A stretch of DNA of 41,631 nucleotides from Clostridiales bacterium UBA2432. GTDB taxonomy: Bacteria; Bacillota; Clostridia; Lachnospirales; Vallitaleaceae. The position numbers were made by a program, and so were the translations under genes. Below the pieces are notes generated by a model. That model was not told the origin of the DNA, did no database searches, and worked only from the letters and a program-made list of their open reading frames with translations. The stretch is taken from contig DDQW01000103.1 in assembly GCA_002342805.1 (NCBI GenBank), positions 1 through 41,631 on the forward strand, read 5' to 3'. The first letter of the stretch is position 1. Each line of letters starts with the position of its first letter. Below, in pieces: positions 25,334 to 32,162 of this stretch.

Positions 25334-26593
25334 TTATATGAGTAATTTGTCTAAAGCGTGTCCATCAATGTCTGGTAATGCGACTTTAAGTAGTTTCGCA
25401 AAGGTTGGAGCTTCATCAACTAAGCAAGCAGTATCGAGTGTAATACCGGACCGAATATCCGGACCTTTTGCAAAAAATAGGGTTTTTAGATTCTCGTGTT
25501 CAGGAAGAAAACCATGATCACTTAGGTAACTATTGGGCAACTGGTCCCGGTGGATAACGGTTTCATTAAAGATATGATTTCTAAATATGTAACCATCTTT
25601 TGCTTCAAGAATAAAGGAATAAGGTCCATCTAAATGGTGACTTGATAATACCTCTTCCCGTGTGAAAAGAGATTTGATGGGTGAATCGTCTGATGCAGCG
25701 AAGTCGGCTAATACTTGTTTGACTCGAGAATATAGGCGGGTATCTGTTGGGTTGGATAATTGGACCTGAACGCTTCCACCGGCTGAATTTGCATAGGCTT
25801 GTTCGGAAAGTCCCTCTTTTTTAAGTAATGTATTCAAAAAGATAATATGCTCAAAATCATTACCACCATGATCACCAAGAAGAACAATGTTTGTTGTTTC
25901 ATAAACATTTGCCGCTTTAAGAGCTTCAATGAGCGTTCCGATTCTTCTATCGAGTTTATCCATAACTTGATAGGCTTGTTCAGAGAAAACGCCATGAACA
26001 TGACGTATTGAATCAAGTTCAGTAAAATGAATGGTCATTAAATCTGGTTTTTTATGTGCAATAATATCGGCACTGATGGCCTCAATGAAATCATCGAGTT
26101 CAGGCTGTTGTTTTCCCTTCAATAGATTTTTATGTTTTATTACAAGTGGAAGCATGGAGAGGCTTCCATTTTTGATATAAAGTGAAAACATACTTTTTCC
26201 ATGGTCTGACCAGATCTCCGGTATGTTATAATCAATAGAGGACTTTGCATTGGCCATGACCGGCCATAGTACAGAAGCTGTTTTTAAGTTTTTACGTTTT
26301 GCAGCATCAAACAAAGTCGGAACTTGTATGGCTTTTTTGTACCAATGCCATTCTTGACGTAAAGGATCTTTTGGGTTTGCAATTTCATTATGAAAAACAC
26401 CATGACGATTAGGATATGTACCAGTGATAATTGAGGCGTGGCAACAATATGTTAGTGAAGGATAAACAGAGTCGACAGACTTGACATAACTACCCTTTTC
26501 CATAAAATGCTTAAAGTTTTTTAGCGTTTGAAGATATGGGAGATCCTTGGCATTTAAAGCGTCTAAAGATATAATCAATAATTTATTTGGCAT
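25334..26593 (-). CDS. Alkaline phosphatase-superfamily phosphodiesterase (NPP type)
   Basis: This 419-residue protein belongs to the nucleotide pyrophosphatase/phosphodiesterase group. Metal ligands and nucleophile are visible: Asp11 in IISLDALN, Thr48 in PSLTYCCHASIITGTYP, Asp194 and His198 in ELDSIRHVHG, Asp241-His242 in LGDHGGND and His360 in SDHGFLPEH. There is no signal peptide and no membrane anchor, so it should be cytoplasmic, unusual for NPP relatives. It would cleave phosphodiester bonds in nucleotides or lipid head groups; the substrate is not evident. It lies convergent to the chemoreceptor gene and divergent from the sensor kinase gene. AGGAGG precedes the start. Confidence 0.88.
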   Translation of the reverse strand: MPNKLLIISLDALNAKDLPYLQTLKNFKHFMEKGSYVKSVDSVYPSLTYCCHASIITGTYPNRHGVFHNEIANPKDPLRQEWHWYKKAIQVPTLFDAAKRKNLKTASVLWPVMANAKSSIDYNIPEIWSDHGKSMFSLYIKNGSLSMLPLVIKHKNLLKGKQQPELDDFIEAISADIIAHKKPDLMTIHFTELDSIRHVHGVFSEQAYQVMDKLDRRIGTLIEALKAANVYETTNIVLLGDHGGNDFEHIIFLNTLLKKEGLSEQAYANSAGGSVQVQLSNPTDTRLYSRVKQVLADFAASDDSPIKSLFTREEVLSSHHLDGPYSFILEAKDGYIFRNHIFNETVIHRDQLPNSYLSDHGFLPEHENLKTLFFAKGPDIRSGITLDTACLVDEAPTFAKLLKVALPDIDGHALDKLLI

Positions 26594-26603
26594 AATTTCC
26601 TCC

Positions 26604-26653
26604 TATACAAGTGTGGTTTATTTCATTATACTATAGATATGAAGGTGGAACAA
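26604..26653. promoter_or_regulatory. Overlapping divergent promoters (phosphodiesterase and sensor kinase)
   Basis: The element around 26625-26632 reads TATAAT on the minus strand and TATACT on the plus strand. On the plus strand TATACA (26604-26609) lies 17 bases upstream; on the minus strand TTGTTC (26653-26648) does. The -35 hexamers are weak, so only the shared -10 is convincing. The two divergent transcripts may compete. Confidence 0.4.
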
Positions 26654-26697
26654 ATATTAAAATAAATGATGAGAAGTGTAAGTGGGAGAGACAACAA

Positions 26698-27582
26698 ATG
26701 ATTAGAAAACGAGACCTTATTCAACAAATAAACCGATTTATTGTTTTGCGAAAAATTATATATTTAATTTTGTTTTTAGGAATTATGAGCGGATTGATCT
26801 ACTATATTTTGGTGCAATATCATATTATTGAAAACCAAAAAATCATTGAACCTACCTTAATCATAAGTGGCATCTTTATTCTCGCGCTTGTCAATGGATT
26901 TATATTATTAAAAGATGGAAGTCTCTATCGACGATTTATATTAAATTCAGAAAGCCGAGAACATGCATTTACACATGTCGAAAAACTGAACCAAGATCTT
27001 CGTGCACAAAGACATGATTTTTTGAATCATATACAAGTTCTTTACAGCTTAATGGAACTTGAAGAATATGAAGAAACGCGTACCTATCTTAATCATCTTT
27101 ATGGAGATATTATTAAAGTTGGTTCAAGGATTAAAACGGAATGTGTGTCTGTGAATGCGCTTTTACAGGCTAAATCAAACGAGGCGGAAAAAAAAGGTAT
27201 TCAAGTTCAAATATTACTTAAATCACAATTGTCCAATATTCCTATAGGAGAGTGGGAATTATGTCGTATTATGGGTAACTTAATTGATAATGCCTTTGAT
27301 GCATTAGAGACTTCAGATAAACCAGTAAAAACAATAACAATTCAAATCTATGAAGCCATTAAATCGATTGAAATTCGTGTGCGAAATAATGGGCCATTTA
27401 TTCCAGAAGCAATGACTCATAAAATTTTTGATGCCGGTGTAAGCAGTAAGGGTGAAAAAGAGGAGCGAGGAATGGGATTATATATTGTTAAAGAACTCTT
27501 AGAAAATCAAGGCCATAAAATTGTATTAGAACAAGAAGGTGACGTCTGTTTTCATATTTCATTGAAAAAAATGATAGTTTAA
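26698..27582 (+). CDS. Sensor histidine kinase, SpoOB/GHKL type, two transmembrane helices
   Basis: This 294-residue kinase has two transmembrane helices (about 20-40 and 53-71) with almost no outer loop, so the signal is probably sensed within or near the membrane. The dimerisation segment has the phosphoacceptor His106 in RAQRHDFLNHIQVL, the SpoOB-type H-box that pairs with LytTR or CitB-type regulators. The ATPase domain has MGNLIDNAFDAL (N-box, 192-203), FDAGVSS and the G-box GMGLYIVKELL. An earlier in-frame GTG at 26611 lacks a ribosome binding site; ATG 26698 follows GGGAG. NfeD, FloA and a LytTR regulator follow on the same strand, and the regulator at 29319 is the likely partner. Confidence 0.88.
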   Translation: MIRKRDLIQQINRFIVLRKIIYLILFLGIMSGLIYYILVQYHIIENQKIIEPTLIISGIFILALVNGFILLKDGSLYRRFILNSESREHAFTHVEKLNQDLRAQRHDFLNHIQVLYSLMELEEYEETRTYLNHLYGDIIKVGSRIKTECVSVNALLQAKSNEAEKKGIQVQILLKSQLSNIPIGEWELCRIMGNLIDNAFDALETSDKPVKTITIQIYEAIKSIEIRVRNNGPFIPEAMTHKIFDAGVSSKGEKEERGMGLYIVKELLENQGHKIVLEQEGDVCFHISLKKMIV

Positions 27583-27672
27583 GCTGATTATTGATGTTTT
27601 AAGACAAGATAAGTTGTATTTTTTCTTAAAAAGCGTATGATGTTAGTATAGATGCAAATTAGGAGGTGCAAT

Positions 27673-28125
27673 ATGGAATGGTTAGCAATAGCCCTTATTA
27701 TCGTTGGAATCTTATTACTGGTTGCAGAAATTTTTATTCCTAGTTTCGGTATCACCGGAGCATTAGGTATTGTATTAATTATTATCGGTGTCATTATAAC
27801 AGCTGAAACATTTATTGCAGGTGTGATTATTTTTGCAGTAATTATTGTCATTGCAATCGGACTAATGATTATGGCATATAAACTAGTTTCAACCAAAGGA
27901 AGTCCCTTTGTACTCACAGAAAACCTGCATGAAGATCTTCAAGGAAATCTTGATTATTTTGTAGGGAAAAAAGGTGTGGCTATGACACCTCTACGACCTT
28001 CGGGAACGGGAGACTTTGATGGTGTGAGGTTAGATATACTTACTAAAGGAGAATTCATAGAAAAAGGTGCAACGATTATCGTTGATGATGTTGCAGGTAA
28101 ACGGATTTTTGTTAGAAAAGCTTAG
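27673..28125 (+). CDS. NfeD family membrane protein
   Basis: This 150-residue protein has three to four packed transmembrane segments (about 3-25, 26-45 and 47-70), typical of NfeD, followed by a C-terminal OB-fold (about 85-150) with VGKKGVAMTPLRPSG, DFDGVRLDILTKGEFIEKG and VDDVAGKRIFVRK. Short NfeD proteins are encoded beside flotillin/stomatin family genes and are thought to help place or stabilise them in the membrane. The start is fixed by TTAGGAGGTG, 4 bases before ATG. floA begins 11 bases after the stop. The 90-base gap from the kinase gene holds no clear terminator, so co-transcription with the kinase is possible. Confidence 0.9.
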   Translation: MEWLAIALIIVGILLLVAEIFIPSFGITGALGIVLIIIGVIITAETFIAGVIIFAVIIVIAIGLMIMAYKLVSTKGSPFVLTENLHEDLQGNLDYFVGKKGVAMTPLRPSGTGDFDGVRLDILTKGEFIEKGATIIVDDVAGKRIFVRKA

Positions 28126-28136
28126 GAGGGTTATAT

Positions 28137-29135
28137 ATGAAAATATTTACATTAGGTGTTGCAAATTTTCCACAAGAATTAGGCACATTACTTATTGTTG
28201 GTTTAATTGTATTACTACTTGCTGTATTTTTTAGCGTTGTACCGATTCGATTATGGATTGCTGCGATTGCGTCGAATGCAAAAGTCGGAATTGTTACTCT
28301 AATCGGGATGAAACTTCGACGAGTAAAACCATCAAACATTGTATTACCATTAATCCGTGCAACGAAAGCTGGACTCGATGTATCCATTAATCAGTTAGAG
28401 TCGCATTATCTTTCAGGAGGAAAGGTTGAACGTGTAGTTGACGCCTTGATTGCAGCTCACCGAGCAAAGTTGGAGCTTAGCTTTGAACGCGCAGCAGCGA
28501 TTGACCTTGCGGGACGTGATGTTCTAGAAGCTGTTCGAATGAGTGTTAAACCCAAGATTATAGAGACCCCTCCGGTTGTTGCGGTAGCAAAGGATGGTAT
28601 AGAAGTAAAAGCAATTGCACGCGTTACCGTCCGAGCGAATCTTGACCGTTTGGTTGGTGGAGCTGGGGAAGAAACTGTCATCGCCCGTGTTGGGGAAGGT
28701 ATCGTAACAACTGTTGGTAGTGCAGAAAGCCACAAGGAAGTTTTGGAAAATCCAGACTCAATCTCTGAACGTGTATTAAGTAAAGGTTTGGATTCAGGAA
28801 CAGCCTTTGAAATTTTATCCATTGATATCGCGGATATTGATTTGGGTAGAAACATCGGTGCACGATTACAAATTGAGCAGGCGGAAGCCGATAAACAAAT
28901 TGCCCAAGCCCGGGCTGAAAAACGACGTGCAATTGCAATTGCTCAAGAACAAGAGATGAGAGCACGAGTTGAGGAAATGCGTGCAAAAGTTGTTGAAGCC
29001 GAAGCAGAGATACCTTTAGCAATAGCAGAAGCATTTAGGAAGGGCCAATTAGGAATAATGGATTACTACCGAATGGAAAACATTAAATCAGATACAGCAA
29101 TGCGTGAAGCGATTAGTGAAGGAAATGAAGAATAG
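28137..29135 (+). CDS. floA: Flotillin-like protein FloA
   Basis: This 332-residue protein is a full-length FloA (YqfA type). One hydrophobic hairpin segment (about 15-45) anchors it in the inner leaflet. A band-7/PHB-like region contains GMKLRRVKPSNIVLPLIRATKAGLD in pieces, and the core HYLSGGKVERVVDALIAAHRA and LAGRDVLEAVRMSVKPKI is family specific. A coiled-coil segment follows, rich in Ala-Glu-Lys (QIEQAEADKQIAQARAEK and AQEQEMRARVEEMRAK). It scaffolds membrane domains that host signalling and secretion proteins. It lies directly behind NfeD. AGGAGG precedes the start, and a small ORF and response regulator follow. Confidence 0.96.
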   Translation: MKIFTLGVANFPQELGTLLIVGLIVLLLAVFFSVVPIRLWIAAIASNAKVGIVTLIGMKLRRVKPSNIVLPLIRATKAGLDVSINQLESHYLSGGKVERVVDALIAAHRAKLELSFERAAAIDLAGRDVLEAVRMSVKPKIIETPPVVAVAKDGIEVKAIARVTVRANLDRLVGGAGEETVIARVGEGIVTTVGSAESHKEVLENPDSISERVLSKGLDSGTAFEILSIDIADIDLGRNIGARLQIEQAEADKQIAQARAEKRRAIAIAQEQEMRARVEEMRAKVVEAEAEIPLAIAEAFRKGQLGIMDYYRMENIKSDTAMREAISEGNEE

Positions 29136-29147
29136 GCGGTGTGTAAT

Positions 29148-29312
29148 ATGAATAATAAGTCAACAGAATATAAGCAATATTCAGAAGTAGATTATAGCCG
29201 AGAAAATAAAAAAAAAGTTCTTAGTCATCCTTTATTAAAGAATATAAAATCCATTGATCTTAAGCGAGGGATAATTTTCAGTGAAGTATTAGGAAAGCCG
29301 AAAGGTTGGTAG
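29148..29312 (+). CDS. Unrecognised 54-residue protein between floA and a response regulator
   Basis: I do not recognise this small ORF. It begins 12 bases after floA, has AGGCGGTG as a fair ribosome binding site 7 bases before ATG, and ends 6 bases before the response regulator ATG. The tight spacing on both sides argues that it is real. The product is hydrophilic and basic in the middle (SRENKKKVLSHPLLKN), with a C-terminal IIFSEVLGKPKGW; it has no signal peptide or membrane span. It could be an adaptor for FloA or for the signalling proteins. An untranslated spacer is the alternative. Confidence 0.6.
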   Translation: MNNKSTEYKQYSEVDYSRENKKKVLSHPLLKNIKSIDLKRGIIFSEVLGKPKGW

Positions 29313-29318
29313 TCAAAG

Positions 29319-30050
29319 ATGAAAGTATTAATTGCAGATGATGATAAAAGCATGCGTTTTGTTTTACGAAAAGCATTAGAAAAACAAGGGGATATTGAAG
29401 TTGCATGCGAAGTTGACAGTGGCAGTAAGGCCGTTCTTGCCTTCGAGAATGAGAAATTTGATGCTGTATTCTTAGACGTGGATATGCCGGAATTAGATGG
29501 CATTGAAGCGGCAAAGATGATTTTAGATATTCAACCAAAATGCCTTATTGTTTTTATTACGGCATATGAGAAATATATGCAGGATGCATTTGAATTGTAT
29601 GCCTTTGATTATATGGTAAAACCATTCAAATTAGAACGTTTGACCCAAACCATTCATCGAATGCGACATTTTATAAGTGAGATGGATGAAGTGAAGCAGG
29701 AAAAAGTCGAAGCAATAAATAACGATCTTCTACTAAAAGTTCAAGATGGCATGGTTGTTATTCGACCGGAAGAAATCTTGATGATTGAGCGCGAAAATCG
29801 ATGTTCGGTTATTATAACGGCTAAAGAGCATTATAGCATTAATAAATCTCTGTCTGACCTCGAATCAATTTTGCCTCAAGATGCTTTTTTACGTACACAT
29901 AAGTCTTATATTGTACGACTAGATAAAATAGAAAAGTTGAATGTGTATGGACGGTGGACCTATGTGGTCAAGCTCAAAGGAACCAAAAAAGACGCACTGC
30001 TCACAAAAGAAAAGGCAAAAATATTAGAGACAATTTTTAATCCACTGTGA
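29319..30050 (+). CDS. LytTR-family response regulator
   Basis: This 243-residue regulator has an N-terminal receiver (1-120) with acidic Asp8-Asp9, phosphoacceptor Asp53 in FLDVDMPELDG, Thr81 in FITAYE and Lys101 in YMVKPF. A C-terminal LytTR DNA-binding domain (about 140-240) has EEILMIERENRCSVI, SLSDLESILP and FLRTHKSYIVRLDKI. Such regulators bind pairs of short direct repeats ahead of target promoters. The likely kinase is encoded at 26698, with NfeD, FloA and a small ORF in between. It is the last gene of that run; a terminator hairpin follows 31 bases later. Confidence 0.95.
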   Translation: MKVLIADDDKSMRFVLRKALEKQGDIEVACEVDSGSKAVLAFENEKFDAVFLDVDMPELDGIEAAKMILDIQPKCLIVFITAYEKYMQDAFELYAFDYMVKPFKLERLTQTIHRMRHFISEMDEVKQEKVEAINNDLLLKVQDGMVVIRPEEILMIERENRCSVIITAKEHYSINKSLSDLESILPQDAFLRTHKSYIVRLDKIEKLNVYGRWTYVVKLKGTKKDALLTKEKAKILETIFNPL

Positions 30051-30080
30051 TATGTCAATACGTATAAATACATAAAAAAT

Positions 30081-30104
30081 AAGCGCCACTTTGTGTGGCG
30101 CTTT
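30081..30104. terminator. Bidirectional terminator between the LytTR regulator and dapB
   Basis: A 9-bp GC-rich stem AAGCGCCAC (30081-30089) pairs with GTGGCGCTT (30095-30103) around a 5-base loop. The flanking A-run at 30074-30082 supplies the T-run for the minus strand; the plus-strand tail is short (TTTG). Confidence 0.85.
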
Positions 30105-30121
30105 GTTGATTTCACAATATT

Positions 30122-30877
30122 TTATTCGATAACATCGCCCATGGAATACATACCTTTTGCTTGCGAGGATAAATACTTAGCTGCGTTAACAGCCCCAACA
30201 GCAAAGATACTTTTTGATTGTGCGATGTGGTTGATTTCAAAAACCTCGTCATCGCCGGCAAAAATCACTTGGTGCTCGCCAACGATTGTACCGCCACGTA
30301 AGGCGTGAATTCCGATTTCATTTTTTGGGCGTTTGATGCGTTCAGTGCTTCGATCGTATTTGTAGTTATATTTCTCATCAAGTGCTTCATTGATGGAATC
30401 TGCAATGTATAATGCTGTACCACTAGGTGCATCCAGTTTTTGGTTGTGGTGTTTTTCAATAATTTCTATATCGAAATTGGCATTTGTAAGGACTTGTGTC
30501 GCCTTTTTAACTAAATTAGCCATCAAATTGATGCCAAGTGACATATTCGCTGAAAATAAAATCGGAACTTTATGAGCAGTTTCATGTACAAAGGCAATCT
30601 GCTCATCATTAAGACCTGTTGTGCAAACAACAACACCAAGATTTTTACTTATTGCAGCTTTTAGCATAGGAACCACAGCTGGTGCAACGGAAAAGTCAAT
30701 GACAACATCTGCGTCAACGTCGCATAGATCCAGTGAAGTAAATACAGGATAATCAAAGTGTTGAGTCGTATCTAAATCAATTCCGGCAACAAGTTCGCAT
30801 TGGGCGTCGTCTGCAATCAGTTTTGAAATTGTATGTCCCATTTTACCATTACAACCATGCATAATTACTTTTATCAT
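30122..30877 (-). CDS. dapB: 4-hydroxy-tetrahydrodipicolinate reductase
   Basis: This 251-residue enzyme performs the second committed step toward meso-diaminopimelate and lysine, reducing the DapA product with NAD(P)H. The Rossmann motif is MHGCNGKMGHTI (7-18). The catalytic and substrate-binding motif is EKHHNQKLDAPSGTAL, with the HH pair and Lys of the family, and the C-terminus carries GGTIVGEHQVIFAG. Its start overlaps the dapA stop by 4 bases (ATGA-type overlap), so the two are translationally coupled and share the lysine riboswitch. A terminator follows. Confidence 0.97.
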   Translation of the reverse strand: MIKVIMHGCNGKMGHTISKLIADDAQCELVAGIDLDTTQHFDYPVFTSLDLCDVDADVVIDFSVAPAVVPMLKAAISKNLGVVVCTTGLNDEQIAFVHETAHKVPILFSANMSLGINLMANLVKKATQVLTNANFDIEIIEKHHNQKLDAPSGTALYIADSINEALDEKYNYKYDRSTERIKRPKNEIGIHALRGGTIVGEHQVIFAGDDEVFEINHIAQSKSIFAVGAVNAAKYLSSQAKGMYSMGDVIE

Positions 30878-31764
30878 TCTTTCACCTCGAGACCATAGTC
30901 AAGGATTGCCTGCTTTAATAGATCCTTGTTTATAGGATCCATTTCGTATAATGGAAGACGGCAAGGACCAACGTCCATTCCCATTATATTCATGGCTTCT
31001 TTTATCGGAATCGGATTTGTTTCGCAAAATAAGGCCGTAACAATCTTGTGTATAGACAACTGTAGTTGTAAACTTTCTTCAAGACGGCAGTTAAGATAAT
31101 GATCAACGATATCATGGGTCTCTTTTGGAAGCATATTTGCAACGACAGAGACAACGCCTTTTCCACCGAGACTGAGCAGTGGTAAAATCTGATCGTCATT
31201 TCCTGAATAAAGATCAAGTTTGCCTTTAAGTTCAGCCACAACGTTTATAACGTGGCCGATGTTGCCACTAGCTTCTTTAAGAGCAACAATATTTTCAAAG
31301 CGACTAAGCTCTTTTAATGTGCTAGGCTCGATATTCATACCTGTTCGGCTTGGAACATTATATAACATAATTGGAATATTGACACTGTTTGCAATCGCAC
31401 CAAAATGTGCAATGAGTCCTCGTTGAGTGGTTTTATTATAGTATGGAGTTACCTGCAACAAACCATCAGCACCTAAACGTTCAGCTTCTTTTGACAAATG
31501 AATTCCGTGTTGCGTATCATTGCTTCCGGTACCTGCAATAACTGGTACACGTTTGTTAGCCGCTTCAACAGCAGTACGTATACATGCTAAGTGTTCCTCA
31601 TCATTCAATGTAGACGCTTCGCCGGTTGTTCCACATATAATAATTGCATCCGTACCCTCGGTAATTTGCCAATCAATGAGAGCGTGAAGTTTTTCAAAGT
31701 TAACAGAATAATCTTCATTAAAGGGTGTAACAATGGCTACACCTGAACCTGTAAATAAAGTCAT
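30874..31764 (-). CDS. dapA: 4-hydroxy-tetrahydrodipicolinate synthase
   Basis: This 296-residue TIM-barrel aldolase condenses pyruvate with aspartate semialdehyde. The Schiff-base residue is Lys163 in VALKEASGN; Tyr135 and Arg140 lie in YNVPSRTG, Thr47 in GTTGEAS and Tyr109 in TPYYNK, so the active site is complete. An in-frame ATG five codons earlier exists, but AAGGAGG sits just before MTLFTGSGVAIVTPF, which is the normal start. Expression is governed by the lysine riboswitch and terminator immediately upstream. The product supplies both lysine and cell-wall diaminopimelate. Confidence 0.97.
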   Translation of the reverse strand: MTLFTGSGVAIVTPFNEDYSVNFEKLHALIDWQITEGTDAIIICGTTGEASTLNDEEHLACIRTAVEAANKRVPVIAGTGSNDTQHGIHLSKEAERLGADGLLQVTPYYNKTTQRGLIAHFGAIANSVNIPIMLYNVPSRTGMNIEPSTLKELSRFENIVALKEASGNIGHVINVVAELKGKLDLYSGNDDQILPLLSLGGKGVVSVVANMLPKETHDIVDHYLNCRLEESLQLQLSIHKIVTALFCETNPIPIKEAMNIMGMDVGPCRLPLYEMDPINKDLLKQAILDYGLEVKE

Positions 31765-31779
31765 AATATCCTCCTTCAT

Positions 31780-31803
31780 AAAAAAAAGTCAGCATGTGCT
31801 GAC
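31780..31803 (-). terminator. Riboswitch-controlled terminator before dapA
   Basis: On the minus strand GTCAGC-ATGT-style stem (GTCAGCA with TGCTGAC, 31803-31797 with 31794-31788) is followed by seven T residues, directly ahead of the dapA ribosome binding site. A second hairpin (31808-31838, CGTTAC with GTAACG) lies between it and the aptamer and may take part in the switch. Confidence 0.85.
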
Positions 31804-31845
31804 TGTGCGTTACTTCAAATCGGTTCATTTGCGTAACGATACACA

Positions 31846-32012
31846 GGTAGCACTCCATCTTTTGCAAAAGATGACAGTTAGTAAGCTTTTAACTTAAAAA
31901 CCAGGATCTAAAGTCACAGGACTATTATTCCTTCGGCATCTTTACCTTTCAGAAAATATCAACAATACCTGTGTATCTCCATTATCCTACTGATTAAAAA
32001 TGCACCTCTACC
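31846..32012 (-). promoter_or_regulatory. Lysine riboswitch (L-box)
   Basis: On the minus strand the conserved lysine-aptamer blocks appear in order: GGTAGAGGTGCA, AGTA with GGAGAT, CTGAAAGGTAAAGATGCCG with AAGG, the CTGTCATCTTTTGC hairpin and GGAGTGCTACC. GGTAG (5') and CTACC (3') close helix P1. Together with the downstream terminator it would switch off dapA-dapB when lysine is plentiful. It fills most of the gene-free stretch 31765-32162. Confidence 0.95.
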
Positions 32013-32043
32013 AACAAATAGTTGATGTTTTTATATCAACAAT

Positions 32044-32072
32044 AGAATAACATTCCTAGAATTAAAAGTCAA
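32044..32072 (-). promoter_or_regulatory. Promoter for the lysine riboswitch-dapAB transcript
   Basis: On the minus strand TTGACT (32072-32067), a 17-base spacer and TATTCT (32049-32044) with a TG extension end about 30 bases before the aptamer. A second extended -10 (TGTTATAAT, around 32093-32101) lies further upstream and may be an alternative start. Confidence 0.7.
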
Positions 32073-32106
32073 ATATATCTTTTCTTCATAATTATAACAT
32101 ATTTCT

Positions 32107-32135
32107 TTGAAATATCACTAGGGATATAGTAAAAT
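32107..32135 (+). promoter_or_regulatory. Promoter for the diguanylate cyclase gene
   Basis: TTGAAA (32107-32112), a 17-base spacer and TAAAAT (32130-32135) lie 28 bases before the GGDEF gene start, divergent from the dapA promoter. Ten of twelve positions match the consensus. Confidence 0.6.
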
Positions 32136-32162
32136 GGAAGAGAAGAATTGAGGTGATTTCCG

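Noticed and set aside
27583..27672. Sigma-W promoter ahead of nfeD-floA
   Set aside because: No TGAAAC-N16-CGTA type pair is present in the 90-base gap.
28457..29034. Overlapping minus-strand ORFs inside floA
   Set aside because: They are shadows of the Ala/Glu-rich coiled-coil coding region; floA itself is unmistakable.
31780..32090. T-box leader ahead of dapA
   Set aside because: No T-box motif or specifier loop was found, while all lysine aptamer blocks are present in order.
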